From Paracoccus laeviglucosivorans (GTDB lineage Bacteria > Pseudomonadota > Alphaproteobacteria > Rhodobacterales > Rhodobacteraceae), in the NCBI RefSeq assembly GCF_900182695.1, contig NZ_FXTK01000005.1, positions 62,001 through 126,000 of the forward strand: DNA of 64,000 nt, written 5' to 3'. The notes beneath the pieces are model-generated. The model was not told where the DNA came from, made no database searches, and saw only the letters and a program-made list of their open reading frames with translations. Shown here piece after piece: positions 55,969 to 64,000 of this stretch (positions are counted from its first letter, which is position 1; each line of letters opens with the position of its first letter). Both the position numbers and the translations under genes were made by a program.

Positions 55969-56555
55969 CACAACGCGCCCTTGGTCGAGGGCAGCACGCC
56001 CGCCATGCGGGGGTCAGGCTCGACCGCTTCGCGCAGCGCGCGGGCGACGGCCTTGAAGGCCGCTTCGGCAATGTGGTGGCTGTTCAGGCCATGCAGGCGG
56101 TCCACATGCAGCGTGATGCCGCCATGCGTGGACAGCGCCTGAAAGAATTCGCGCACCAGTTCGGTGTCGAAGGTGCCGATCTTGGCGGTCGGGAAATCGA
56201 CGTTCCAGATCAGGAACGGCCGCGCCGACAAATCCAGCGCCGCGCGGATCAGCGCGTCATCCATCGCAAGGTGAAAGCTGCCATAGCGGCGAATGCCCTT
56301 TTTATCCCCCAGCGCGCGGACCAGAGCCTGACCGATGGCGATGCCGGTATCTTCGACGGTGTGGTGATCGTCGATATGCAGGTCGCCCTTGGCGCGCACC
56401 GTCAGGTCGATCAGCGAATGGCGCGACAGTTGGTCCAGCATGTGATCGAAGAACCCGACGCCGGTCTGGTTGTCATAGACGCCGGTGCCGTCAAGGTTCA
56501 GCGTGACCTCGATCCGGGTCTCGGCCGTTTCGCGGGTGATGGTGGCGCTGCGCAT
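55968..56555 (-). CDS. hisB: Imidazoleglycerol-phosphate dehydratase
   Basis: A 195-residue manganese enzyme that dehydrates imidazole glycerol phosphate. Both metal motifs are clear: [17 protein letters not shown] near 60-76 and [14 protein letters not shown] near 158-171, plus [13 protein letters not shown] near 35. It is the monofunctional form, without histidinol phosphatase. GAGAGGCCAG precedes ATG 56555. First gene of hisBH. Confidence 0.96.
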   Translation of the reverse strand: MRSATITRETAETRIEVTLNLDGTGVYDNQTGVGFFDHMLDQLSRHSLIDLTVRAKGDLHIDDHHTVEDTGIAIGQALVRALGDKKGIRRYGSFHLAMDDALIRAALDLSARPFLIWNVDFPTAKIGTFDTELVREFFQALSTHGGITLHVDRLHGLNSHHIAEAAFKAVARALREAVEPDPRMAGVLPSTKGAL

Positions 56556-56739
56556 CTGGCCTCTCTGTCGGTTGTGCTGCCGCCTTATAGGCATGCGCAG
56601 GCGATGTGAAAAGCCGCGCGATCGGCGCGAATGCGCGAACGGGCAGGGGTATGGCCCAGCCTTTGCTTGTCATATGGGCGGAGTGATGCCAAAAAGTTAC
56701 ATCACGCCCAAGGACGAGCGACCGAAAGGACCCCGCCCG

Positions 56740-57270
56740 ATGAAAGACGACCTCAACGCCAGCGAAAAGCGGCTGATCGCGGCGCTGGACCGCCTTGACC
56801 AGTATATCGACCGCACGGCATCCCGCGCCGCTGTCCCGGCCGATGGCCTGCAGGATGAAAACCGCCGCCTGTCGGATGAGCTTGCCGCGCTGCACGACAA
56901 GCAGGCCGCGCTGATCGCGACCTTCGAGACGCGGCTGGCCGAGGCGAATGACCGGCTAAGCGCCGCCAGCGACGAAGCCGCGCGCCTTGCCGCCGCGAAC
57001 GAGGATCTGGCCCGCGCCAACCGCGCGCTGCTGGAAGGGGTGGATGACGCCCCGCATCAGGCTTTGCAGGCCGAGATCGCGGCTTTGCGCGCGGCCCGCG
57101 ATGCCGAAGTCGCGCAGATGGGCGACATCGTTGACACGCTGGACCGGATGCTGGGCGCGCCTGCCGCATCCGTGCGCCCCGCAGATACGCCTGCCATCGT
57201 GGAAAGCCCGGTCGCGACCGATGCGGCGCTGGAGGACACGCTGGCCGCATCCGAACAGGAAAGGGGCTGA
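56740..57270 (+). CDS. Coiled-coil protein upstream of zapA
   Basis: A 176-residue protein: mostly one long coiled coil (about residues 8-120; ENRRLSDELAALHDKQAALI, ETRLAEANDRLSAASDEAAR) and a short Pro/Ala-rich end. AAAGGA lies ten bases before ATG 56740; ATG 56686 (with GGAG two bases away) is the alternative. zapA follows three bases after the stop. A role at the division ring with ZapA, comparable to ZapB, is a reasonable inference only. Confidence 0.7.
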   Translation: MKDDLNASEKRLIAALDRLDQYIDRTASRAAVPADGLQDENRRLSDELAALHDKQAALIATFETRLAEANDRLSAASDEAARLAAANEDLARANRALLEGVDDAPHQALQAEIAALRAARDAEVAQMGDIVDTLDRMLGAPAASVRPADTPAIVESPVATDAALEDTLAASEQERG

Positions 57271-57273
57271 CAC

Positions 57274-57636
57274 ATGGCCGAGGTCGATTTTTCGATTGGG
57301 CACAAGACCTATACGCTGGCCTGCCAGGAGGGCGAGGAGCGGCTGCTGAAACGCGCCGCCGCCCTGCTGGATACTGAGGCGCAGCATATCCTTGAGCAGG
57401 CGGGCCGGATGCCTGAACCGCGCCTGCTGCTGCTGGCCGGGTTGATGCTGGCCGAGCGCACGACTGCGTTCGAGGACCGCGCCATCACTGCCGAACGCGA
57501 GTTGTCGCGGTTGAAGACCAACCCCGCGCGGGTCGAGGTTCCGGTGGTTCCCGCCAGCCTGTCGGAGGCTATGGCCGAGCTTGCCGCCCGTGCCGAAGCC
57601 CTGGCCCAAAAGGCCGAGGAACAACTGCCGGGTTAG
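57274..57636 (+). CDS. zapA: Cell division protein ZapA
   Basis: A 120-residue protein that crosslinks FtsZ filaments. The N-terminal globular region has VDFSIGHKTYTLACQEGEEERL-like order (GHKTYTLAC at residues 9-17), and the C-terminal coiled coil includes LAERTTAFEDRAITAERELS and AMAELAARAEALAQKAEEQ. AAAGGGGCTGACAC precedes the ATG. A strong terminator follows. Confidence 0.88.
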   Translation: MAEVDFSIGHKTYTLACQEGEERLLKRAAALLDTEAQHILEQAGRMPEPRLLLLAGLMLAERTTAFEDRAITAERELSRLKTNPARVEVPVVPASLSEAMAELAARAEALAQKAEEQLPG

Positions 57637-57662
57637 TCCGCGCCGTAAAACAAACGTCTAGC

Positions 57663-57702
57663 TGGCCGCGTTTTCGACCCCGAAAGCGCGGCCAAATTTT
57701 TT
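57663..57702 (+). terminator. Terminator of the zapA operon
   Basis: A 14-bp stem (57663-57676 with 57681-57694, one G-U pair) with an ACCC loop is followed by AATTTTTT. Confidence 0.92.
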
Positions 57703-57942
57703 CAGAATAGACTACGATTCTACGTCGAATTCGCTTCCAGGCGCTGTTTTTGCGCGGCTCAGGTGGTCGAAAAACCCGGTGCTGCAACCGTTTTCTTTCG
57801 TATAATAGTATGAAAAATAACAATATTAAAAACGATAGAATTATTCGTCTTTTTTCTTGATATTAACGACTAACTCTGTCGTAATTGTGGACATGAAGCC
57901 TTGGCCCGAAAGGCCCGGAACCGAGTTACGAGGAAAGTCGCC
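57703..57942 (+). promoter_or_regulatory. AT-rich regulatory region upstream of the sulfate transporter
   Basis: This 240-base stretch is strikingly AT-rich at 57785-57865 in an otherwise GC-rich window. TATAAT (57801-57806) is a perfect -10 element without a good -35, as for an activated promoter; TTGATA at 57857-57862 is another possible element. A CysB-like activator would be expected for sulfur genes but no site was identified. No RNA gene is recognised. Confidence 0.5.
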
Positions 57943-59091
57943 ATGATCCGCACCATTCGCGTGAACGACACCCAGCTTGCCCATGGACGCGTTGTGCGCC
58001 GCCATTTCGATGGCCGCCTGACCGTTCAGGACGGCACCAAGGAACAGACGGGCTACCCGCTGCGTCAGGGCATCCTGTCGCGCTGCCTTGGCTTGGCTGG
58101 TCGCCGCACGCTGGCTGCGATCGTGACCGTCAGCGGTCTGGCGCTGCTGGCCGGTGGTCAGGCCCATGCGGAAAACACGCTGCTGAACGTCAGCTATGAC
58201 CCGACGCGCGAGTTGTATCGCGAAGTGAACGAAGCCTTTGCCGCGAAATGGGAAGCCGAGGGCCACAAGGCGCCGACGATCGAAACCTCGCATGGCGGTT
58301 CGGGTGCGCAGGCGCGTTCAGTGATCGACGGCCTGAAAGCGCAGGTTGTCACGCTGGCCTTGGCATCCGACATCGACCAGATCGCCGCCAAGGGCCTGCT
58401 GCCCGAGGATTGGCAGTCGCGTCTGCCGCACAACTCGTCGCCTTATACCTCGACCATCGTGTTCCTTGTCCGCGAGGGAAACCCCAAGGGGATCAAGGAC
58501 TGGAACGACCTGACCAAGGACGGCATCGAGGTCATCACGCCGAACCCAAAAACCTCGGGCGGGGCGCGCTGGAATTATCTGGCGGCATGGGCCTATGCCC
58601 AGAAGAACAACCTGGATCCCAAGGAATTCGTGGGCGAGATCTACAAGCACGTCCCCGTGCTGGACAGCGGCGCGCGTGGCTCGACCACGACCTTCACCCA
58701 GCGCGAAATCGGCGACGTGCTGCTGGCCTGGGAAAACGAAGCCTATCTGGCGCTGAACGAATTGGGCGACGACCAGTTCGACATCGTGGTTCCCTCGGTT
58801 TCGATCCTGGCCGAACCGCCGGTGGCTCTGGTTGACAAGAACATCGCCGACGATGAACAAAAGACGCTGGCCGATGCCTATCTGCAGTTCCTGTATTCGC
58901 CCGAAGGGCAGGCGCTGGCCTTCAAACACTATTACCGCGCATGGGATACCAGCGCCGCCAATGCAGACGACGTGGCACGCTTCCCAAAACTGGATCTGGT
59001 GACCATCGCCGATTTCGGCGGCTGGAAGAAAGCGCAGCCCGAGCATTTCGGCGATGGCGGCACCTTCGATCAGATCTATAGCGGGAAATAA
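57943..59091 (+). CDS. sbp: Sulfate-binding periplasmic protein with N-terminal extension
   Basis: A 382-residue protein as started at ATG 57943, which has GAGGAAAG upstream. Residues 50-76 are a normal signal peptide ([20 protein letters not shown] before HAEN). The mature part matches Sbp/Cys[58 protein letters not shown]. The first 50 residues ([20 protein letters not shown] onward) are not typical. A TTG at 58093 would give the standard 332 residues but has no ribosome site. First gene of the sulfate ABC operon. Confidence 0.93.
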   Translation: MIRTIRVNDTQLAHGRVVRRHFDGRLTVQDGTKEQTGYPLRQGILSRCLGLAGRRTLAAIVTVSGLALLAGGQAHAENTLLNVSYDPTRELYREVNEAFAAKWEAEGHKAPTIETSHGGSGAQARSVIDGLKAQVVTLALASDIDQIAAKGLLPEDWQSRLPHNSSPYTSTIVFLVREGNPKGIKDWNDLTKDGIEVITPNPKTSGGARWNYLAAWAYAQKNNLDPKEFVGEIYKHVPVLDSGARGSTTTFTQREIGDVLLAWENEAYLALNELGDDQFDIVVPSVSILAEPPVALVDKNIADDEQKTLADAYLQFLYSPEGQALAFKHYYRAWDTSAANADDVARFPKLDLVTIADFGGWKKAQPEHFGDGGTFDQIYSGK

Positions 59092-59094
59092 GCG

Positions 59095-59940
59095 ATGGCG
59101 CTGGCGCTCCGCTCTCAAGCTCAGAAATCTCCCATGCCGGGGTTCCGCCTTGGCATGGGGATCACCCTGACGATGCTGTCGGTGATCGTGCTGCTGCCGA
59201 TCGGGGCGCTGCTGGCGCAAGGCATCAGCTACGGGCCTGCCGGGGTCTGGAACACGGTGAACACGCCCCGCGTCTGGGCCGCGCTTTACCTGTCGTTCCG
59301 GCTGGCCTTCTTTGCGGCCGTGTTCAACCTGATTTTCGGCACGCTGCTGGCATGGGTGCTGGCGCGCTACGAATTCCCCGGCCGGCGGCTGGTCGATGCC
59401 GTGGTGGACCTGCCCTTTGCGCTGCCGACCGCCGTGGCGGGCATCGCGCTGACCGCGCTTTATGCCCCGAACGGTGTCTTTGGCAGCCTTGCCAAGGCCG
59501 CTGGCGGCAAGATCGCCTATACCGAATGGGGCATCCTGATTGCGCTGATCTTCGTCGGCCTGCCCTTTGTCACCCGCACCGTGCAGCCCGTCATCGCGGA
59601 AATCGAACGCGAGGTCGAGGAGGCCAGCGCCACGCTGGGCGCCAGCCGCTTTTACACCTTGCGCCGGGTCATCCTGCCCATGCTGCTGCCCGCCGCGCTG
59701 ACCGGCTTTGCGCTGTCTTTGGCGCGGGCGGTCGGTGAATACGGCTCGGTCATCTTCATCGCGGGCAACCTGCCCATGAAGACCGAGATCGCCCCCCTTC
59801 TGATCGTCATCAAGCTGGAAGAGTTCGACTATAACGGCGCGGCGGCCATCGGCATCGCCATGCTGCTGATCTCGTTCTCGATGCTGCTGGTCATCAACCT
59901 CATCCAGATCTGGAGCCGCCGGAGAATTGGCCATGTCTGA
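59095..59940 (+). CDS. cysT: Sulfate ABC transporter permease CysT
   Basis: A 281-residue permease with about six membrane segments. The EAA loop is VEEASATLGASRFYTLRRVILPMLLPAALTG near residue 172-202, and VVDLPFALPTAVAGIALTALY near 104 is the CysT/CysU hallmark. It starts three bases after the sbp stop. The end overlaps cysW by eight bases. Confidence 0.95.
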   Translation: MALALRSQAQKSPMPGFRLGMGITLTMLSVIVLLPIGALLAQGISYGPAGVWNTVNTPRVWAALYLSFRLAFFAAVFNLIFGTLLAWVLARYEFPGRRLVDAVVDLPFALPTAVAGIALTALYAPNGVFGSLAKAAGGKIAYTEWGILIALIFVGLPFVTRTVQPVIAEIEREVEEASATLGASRFYTLRRVILPMLLPAALTGFALSLARAVGEYGSVIFIAGNLPMKTEIAPLLIVIKLEEFDYNGAAAIGIAMLLISFSMLLVINLIQIWSRRRIGHV

Positions 59941-60817
59941 CGCCGCCTTTGACCATACCGATGTCGTGCCGGGCAAATGGCGCCCGGTCGCCGAGGAAAG
60001 CCGCACCACCCGCATCGTCCTGATCGCGATTGCGCTTGGCGGGCTTGCGCTGCTGGTCCTTGCCCCCCTTGCCGTGGTCTTTGCCGAGGCGCTGGCCAAG
60101 GGGGCGTGGGCCGCCGTCAAGTCGCTGGGATCGCGCGATGCGCGTTCGGCCATTCAACTGACGCTGCTGGTCGCGGCGATCTCAGTCCCGGTCAACGCGG
60201 TCTTTGGCATCGCCGCCGCCTGGGTCATCACCAAGTTCGACTTCAAGGGCAAGGCGTTCCTGATCACGCTGATCGACCTGCCGTTTTCGGTGTCGCCGGT
60301 CGTCGCGGGTCTGGCGCTGGTCCTGCTGTTCGGCACCAACAGCCTGATCGGCGGCTGGTTGGTCGCCAGCGGCTTTCCGATCATCTTCGCGCTGCCGGGG
60401 ATCGTGCTGGCCTCGATCTTTGTCACCTTTCCCTTTGTCGCCCGCGAACTGATCCCCGTGATGATCGAACAGGGCCGCGCCGAGGAAGAGGCCGCGCTGA
60501 CCCTTGGCGCATCGGGCTGGCGGGTGTTTCGCACCGTGACGCTGCCCAACATCAAATGGGCGCTGCTTTACGGTGTTCTGCTGTGCAACGCGCGCGCCAT
60601 GGGGGAATTCGGGGCCGTTGCCGTCGTCTCGGGGAAAATCCGCGGGCAGACCGCCACCATGCCGATCACCATCGAGATGCTTTACAACGAATACCTGTCC
60701 GTCGCCGCCTTCAGCATGGCCGCCGTTCTGGCCCTGCTGGCGCTGATCACCCTTGCGCTGAAAACCGCGCTGGAATGGCGTCATGCCGACCAGCTTGCAG
60801 CAACCCGTCGCCATTAA
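59933..60817 (+). CDS. cysW: Sulfate ABC transporter permease CysW
   Basis: A 294-residue permease partnering Cys[22 protein letters not shown] near residue 115 and [31 protein letters not shown] near 184-213 (EAA loop) identify CysW. An N-terminal cytoplasmic stretch of about 30 residues precedes the first helix. ATG 59933 overlaps cysT by eight bases; a TTG six bases earlier is less likely. Confidence 0.95.
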   Translation: MSDAAFDHTDVVPGKWRPVAEESRTTRIVLIAIALGGLALLVLAPLAVVFAEALAKGAWAAVKSLGSRDARSAIQLTLLVAAISVPVNAVFGIAAAWVITKFDFKGKAFLITLIDLPFSVSPVVAGLALVLLFGTNSLIGGWLVASGFPIIFALPGIVLASIFVTFPFVARELIPVMIEQGRAEEEAALTLGASGWRVFRTVTLPNIKWALLYGVLLCNARAMGEFGAVAVVSGKIRGQTATMPITIEMLYNEYLSVAAFSMAAVLALLALITLALKTALEWRHADQLAATRRH

Positions 60818-60828
60818 AAGGTTCCATC

Positions 60829-61548
60829 ATGCATATCGAGATCGACGAGATCGCCAAGCAATTCGGTTCCACCACGGCGCTGCACCCGGTCAGCCTGCCG
60901 ATCCCTTCGGGTGCGCTGGTCGCGCTGCTGGGGCCGTCGGGTTCGGGCAAGACGACGCTGCTGCGCATTCTGGGCGGGCTGGAATTCCCGTCCTCGGGGC
61001 GGGTGCTGTTTGACGGCAAGGACGCGACGGGCCTGTCGGTGCAGGAACGTCAGGCGGGCTTCGTGTTCCAAAGCTATGCGCTGTTTCGCCACATGACGGT
61101 GTTTGAAAACATCGCCTATGGCCTGCGCGCCCGCCCACGCCGCAACCGCCCGCCCGAGGCCGAGATTCAGCGCCGCGTCACCAAGCTGCTGGAGCTGATC
61201 CAGCTGCCGCAGATCGCGAAGCGTTTCCCGAACCAGCTTTCGGGCGGTCAGCGTCAGCGCGTGGCTTTGGCCCGTGCGCTGGCGATCGAGCCGCGGATGC
61301 TGCTGCTGGACGAACCCTTCGGCGCGCTGGATGCCCGCGTGCGCAAGGAATTGCGTCAGGGGCTGCGCGACATCCACGACAATACCGGCCTGACCACCGT
61401 TTTCGTGACGCATGATCAGGACGAGGCGATGGAGCTGGCCGATCTGGTGGTCGTGATGTCGATGGGCAAAATCGAACAGGTGGGCCGTCCGCAGGACATC
61501 CGCGCCCGTCCTGCCACGCCTTTCGTGCGGGAATTCATCGACGCCTAA
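60829..61548 (+). CDS. cysA: Sulfate ABC transporter ATP-binding protein, short form
   Basis: A 239-residue ABC ATPase that drives sulfate/thiosulfate uptake. Walker A is [16 protein letters not shown] near 34-49, the signature [15 protein letters not shown] near 139 and Walker [16 protein letters not shown] near 161. It lacks the C-terminal TOBE/regulatory part of typical CysA (about 350 residues), ending soon after FVREFIDA. The stop shares four bases with the convergent TetR gene. ATG 60829 follows a weak ribosome site. Confidence 0.93.
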   Translation: MHIEIDEIAKQFGSTTALHPVSLPIPSGALVALLGPSGSGKTTLLRILGGLEFPSSGRVLFDGKDATGLSVQERQAGFVFQSYALFRHMTVFENIAYGLRARPRRNRPPEAEIQRRVTKLLELIQLPQIAKRFPNQLSGGQRQRVALARALAIEPRMLLLDEPFGALDARVRKELRQGLRDIHDNTGLTTVFVTHDQDEAMELADLVVVMSMGKIEQVGRPQDIRARPATPFVREFIDA

Positions 61549-62156
61549 GCCCGGATCTGCAGGATATACAGCCCAAGGGCGCGCATTGCCGCGTCCTTGG
61601 GATTTTCCCTGTCGTGCCATTCGGGGAAATGCCCGTCCGCCGCCATCCGCGCCAGACCATAGACAAAGGCCCGCGCGCCCAGAACCAGATAATCCAGATC
61701 CTGCCCCGCGCGCAAAGCCCCGTCAGCCTGCGCGCGGCCCAGCAATTCGACCATCAGAGCGCGCAGCGCGGCATTGTCGCGGCGCAAGGTCTGGGAACTG
61801 TCGAAATCGATCAATGTGCGCGAACTGATCACCATGAAATGCGTGGGATTGTCGATGGCCCAGTTCAGATAACCGCGTCCGATCGCCTCGAACCCTTGCA
61901 GCGGATCGTCCCCGGCTTGTTCCAATGCTGTATCCACCGCCTGACGCAGCCGCGCCATGGCCTGTTCGGCCACCGCCGTCAGCAGCGCCGTCTTGGAGGC
62001 GAAATGCCGGAACGGCGCACCGGCAGAGACGCCCGACCGCTTGGCCGCCTCGCGGATCGAGACATGCTCGACGCCTTTTTCCTCGATGATGGCGACGGTC
62101 GCGGCCAGCAGGGTCTCGACCAGATTGCCGTGGTGATAGGGGCGGTCATCCGTCAT
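61545..62156 (-). CDS. TetR-family transcriptional regulator
   Basis: A 203-residue TetR/AcrR regulator. The helix-turn-helix is [28 protein letters not shown] near residues 30-57; the C-terminal domain is of the WHG type ([16 protein letters not shown] near 98). AAAGGA is six bases before ATG 62156, better than the ATG at 62162. Two operator-like repeats lie between it and a divergent gene, so it probably represses that gene and itself. Ligand unknown. Confidence 0.88.
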   Translation of the reverse strand: MTDDRPYHHGNLVETLLAATVAIIEEKGVEHVSIREAAKRSGVSAGAPFRHFASKTALLTAVAEQAMARLRQAVDTALEQAGDDPLQGFEAIGRGYLNWAIDNPTHFMVISSRTLIDFDSSQTLRRDNAALRALMVELLGRAQADGALRAGQDLDYLVLGARAFVYGLARMAADGHFPEWHDRENPKDAAMRALGLYILQIRA

Positions 62157-62168
62157 CGGCATTCCTTT

Positions 62169-62183
62169 GTAATCACCGTTTAC
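62169..62183. promoter_or_regulatory. TetR operator 1 (imperfect)
   Basis: GTAATC-ACC-GTTTAC is a 15-base near-palindrome (five of six arm positions pair) just upstream of the tetR start. It matches operator 2 at 12 of 15 bases or better. Confidence 0.65.
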
Positions 62184-62210
62184 TTAGCGCGAAACTGTGG
62201 GCAAGGTAAA

Positions 62211-62225
62211 GTAATCAGCGATTAC
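62211..62225. promoter_or_regulatory. TetR operator 2 (perfect)
   Basis: GTAATC-AGC-GATTAC is a perfect 6-bp inverted repeat with a 3-base spacer, 16 bases before the ATG of the periplasmic protein gene. Centre-to-centre distance to operator 1 is 42 bases, four helical turns. Confidence 0.75.
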
Positions 62226-62241
62226 ATGAATGGAATCAGCC

Positions 62242-62682
62242 ATGCTGCGACTGTCCCTGACCCTGACCCTGCTTGTCCTGACCAACCCGGCGATTGCGCA
62301 GGACGCGCCGCGCCTGTCGATCAAGTGGCCGCCTGCGGGTGCGACCGTGCCTTTGGGCGCTGATCCCGAACGTGCCGTCGGCATCGTCGTGGACACCAAT
62401 ATTGCGCTGAAACCCGCCGGAACCTGTCAAGGCGATCCTGCCTGCGGCCACATCCACATGAAGATCGATCCCGATGGGGATAGCTGCAACATACCGGGCC
62501 GCCCCTATAACAGCATGAACAGCGACACGGGCGGTGATCTGGTCAAGGCGCGTTTCGGCCATTGCCCGGCACCTGCGGGCCGGCATGTCATCGGGATCCT
62601 GCTGGCCGACGACCATCATCGCCCGATCCTTGTAGATGGGAAACCCGTGACCGCGCTGGTCGAGGTCCAGACCACGGATTGA
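62242..62682 (+). CDS. Periplasmic protein, probable target of the divergent TetR regulator
   Basis: A 146-residue protein with a signal peptide ([19 protein letters not shown], residues 1-19). The mature part has a GHIHMKID stretch near residue 76, three cysteines, and [23 protein letters not shown] near the end, resembling small beta-sandwich proteins such as DUF4399; this resemblance is weak. His-rich positions could bind metal. ATG 62242 has GGAA eight bases upstream; ATG 62230 lies only four bases after operator 2 and has no site. Confidence 0.7.
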   Translation: MLRLSLTLTLLVLTNPAIAQDAPRLSIKWPPAGATVPLGADPERAVGIVVDTNIALKPAGTCQGDPACGHIHMKIDPDGDSCNIPGRPYNSMNSDTGGDLVKARFGHCPAPAGRHVIGILLADDHHRPILVDGKPVTALVEVQTTD

Positions 62683-62800
62683 CGCAAGGGCAGGGGCGGC
62701 GCATCTTTTCCGCCGCCCCCGTGCCGCACACCCTTGCGCCGCTGCCTGCCATGGCTATAACCCCGGTCGATTTACCTGCCGCCAGCCCGAGGATGCCGCC

Positions 62801-64000
62801 ATGCCCAAAAGAACCGATATCAAATCCATCCTGATCATCGGCGCGGGGCCCATCGTCATCGGGCAAGCCTGCGAATTCGACTATTCCGGCGCACAGGCTT
62901 GCAAGGCGCTGCGCGAAGAAGGTTATCGGGTCATCCTTGTGAACTCGAACCCCGCGACGATCATGACCGACCCGGAAATGGCCGACGCGACCTATATCGA
63001 ACCGATCACCCCCGAGATGGTCGAAAAGATCATCGCCAAGGAACGCCCCGATGCGCTGTTGCCGACGATGGGCGGGCAGACGGGTCTGAACACCGCGCTG
63101 GCGCTGGCCGATATGGGCGTGCTGAACCGCTACGGCGTGGAACTGATCGGCGCACAACGCGCCGCCATCGAGATGGCCGAGGACCGCAAACTGTTCCGCG
63201 AAGCGATGGACCGCATCGGGCTGGAAAACCCCCGCGCCACCATCGTCGCCGCACCTAAGCTGCCGAACGGCAAATACGACATCGGCGCGGGTATCGCGCA
63301 GGCGCTGAACGATCTGGAAGATATCGGCCTGCCCGCGATCATTCGCCCCGCCTTCACGCTGGGCGGCACGGGCGGCGGCGTCGCCTATAATCGCGACGAT
63401 TACGAACGCATCGTGCGCTCGGGGCTGGAAGCGTCCCCGGTGGCGCAGGTGCTGGTCGATGAATCGCTGCTGGGCTGGAAGGAATACGAATTCGAAGTGG
63501 TGCGCGACCGCGCTGACAACGCCATCATCGTCTGTTCCATCGAGAACGTGGACCCGATGGGCGTGCATACCGGCGACAGCATCACCGTCGCTCCGGCGCT
63601 GACCCTGACCGACCGGGAATACCAGCGGATGCGGAACGGCTCGATTGCGGTGCTGCGCGAGATCGGCGTGGAAACCGGTGGGTCCAACGTGCAATGGGCC
63701 GTGAACCCCAAGGACGGCCGCATGGTCGTGATCGAGATGAACCCGCGCGTGTCGCGGTCCTCGGCGCTGGCGTCCAAGGCCACCGGCTTCCCGATTGCGA
63801 AAATCGCCGCCAAGCTGGCCGTCGGCTATACGCTGGACGAACTGGACAACGACATCACCAAGGTCACGCCCGCCAGTTTCGAGCCGTCCATCGACTATGT
63901 GGTCACCAAGATCCCGCGTTTCGCGTTCGAGAAATTCCCCGGATCGAAGCCCGAGCTGACCACCGCGATGAAATCCGTGGGCGAGGTCATGGCGATCGGC
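62801..64000 (+). CDS. carB: Carbamoyl-phosphate synthase large subunit (3' end outside window)
   Basis: The first 400 codons of CarB, which makes carbamoyl phosphate from bicarbonate, ammonia and ATP for arginine and pyrimidine synthesis. [21 protein letters not shown] begins at residue 10; the carboxyphosphate ATP-grasp domain includes [16 protein letters not shown] near 185, [18 protein letters not shown] near 222, and [17 protein letters not shown] near 317. GAGG precedes ATG 62801. A full gene would be about 1080-1110 codons; carA is not in the window. Confidence 0.97.
   Translation, partial: MPKRTDIKSILIIGAGPIVIGQACEFDYSGAQACKALREEGYRVILVNSNPATIMTDPEMADATYIEPITPEMVEKIIAKERPDALLPTMGGQTGLNTALALADMGVLNRYGVELIGAQRAAIEMAEDRKLFREAMDRIGLENPRATIVAAPKLPNGKYDIGAGIAQALNDLEDIGLPAIIRPAFTLGGTGGGVAYNRDDYERIVRSGLEASPVAQVLVDESLLGWKEYEFEVVRDRADNAIIVCSIENVDPMGVHTGDSITVAPALTLTDREYQRMRNGSIAVLREIGVETGGSNVQWAVNPKDGRMVVIEMNPRVSRSSALASKATGFPIAKIAAKLAVGYTLDELDNDITKVTPASFEPSIDYVVTKIPRFAFEKFPGSKPELTTAMKSVGEVMAIG

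Noticed and set aside
57637..57942. 6S RNA gene after zapA
   Set aside because: ssrS follows zapA in some bacteria, but here a strong terminator closes within 30 bases and the rest is an AT-rich promoter region lacking a long closed stem with a central bubble.
1..64000. Mobile elements, defence systems, secondary-metabolite clusters
   Set aside because: No transposase, integrase, phage structural gene, Cas protein, restriction enzyme or large synthase was seen on either strand.

Overview
The window is a gene-dense, GC-rich chromosomal segment of an alphaproteobacterium, most likely a Rhodobacteraceae member close to Paracoccus. The indications are the Entner-Doudoroff gene set, the short HisG paired with HisZ, the archaeal-type class I aldolase, the fumC-DUF4169-ribbon-helix-helix cluster, ornithine-lipid acyltransferase OlsB and the alphaproteobacterial SspB. 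I see no insertion sequence, prophage, CRISPR array or rRNA. About 73 protein genes and two tRNA genes are supported, most of them packed with stop/start overlaps of 1, 4 or 8 bases.

Layout. 1-8.7 kb: the end of a UPF0262 gene, a small tyrosine-phosphatase-like protein, a PAS protein, then sugar catabolism: edd on the minus strand; an rRNA methyltransferase with a PIN protein; and the zwf-pgl-pgi operon. 8.8-18.7 kb: O-acetylhomoserine sulfhydrylase, a SIMPLE-domain protein, a 1008-residue envelope protein joined to a Kef-type antiporter, gatB and small proteins. 18.7-32.6 kb: slyX, hisS-hisZ-hisG, ftsY, class I fba, pgk, two cyclophilins, two GFA-family genes around a UPF0178 gene, tyrS, anmK and a PRC-barrel protein. 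32.6-40 kb: two identical tRNA-Asp genes, sspB, a PmtA-like methyltransferase, the fumC cluster, yebC, argP/argO and an EamA transporter. 40-47.1 kb: choline uptake (choXWV) divergent from choline oxidation to glycine betaine (betIBA). 47.1-52.5 kb: yceD, bamE, msrB, olsB, tgt, rnd and mgtC-like. 52.5-56.6 kb: hisB-hisH and hisA-DUF2867-hisF-hisE. 56.6-64 kb: a coiled-coil gene with zapA, the sulfate ABC transporter, a TetR regulator with paired operators and a divergent periplasmic protein, and the first 400 codons of carB.

Most of the window is ordinary core genome. The most informative signals are regulatory. The edd and zwf promoters carry the same 12-bp palindrome, each inside a 17-bp -35/-10 spacer, and degenerate copies lie near fba and fumC; this looks like a LacI-type (CceR-like) carbon-flux regulon. 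Two envelope-protein genes have exact GGAAC-N16-CGTT promoters of the EcfG general-stress type. A 22-bp repeat linked to hairpins occurs six times between genes. Near 40.1 kb there is a complete small transcription unit for an undescribed 25-residue peptide. I did not find a defence system or a biosynthetic cluster, and nothing here clearly amounts to a wholly new system.
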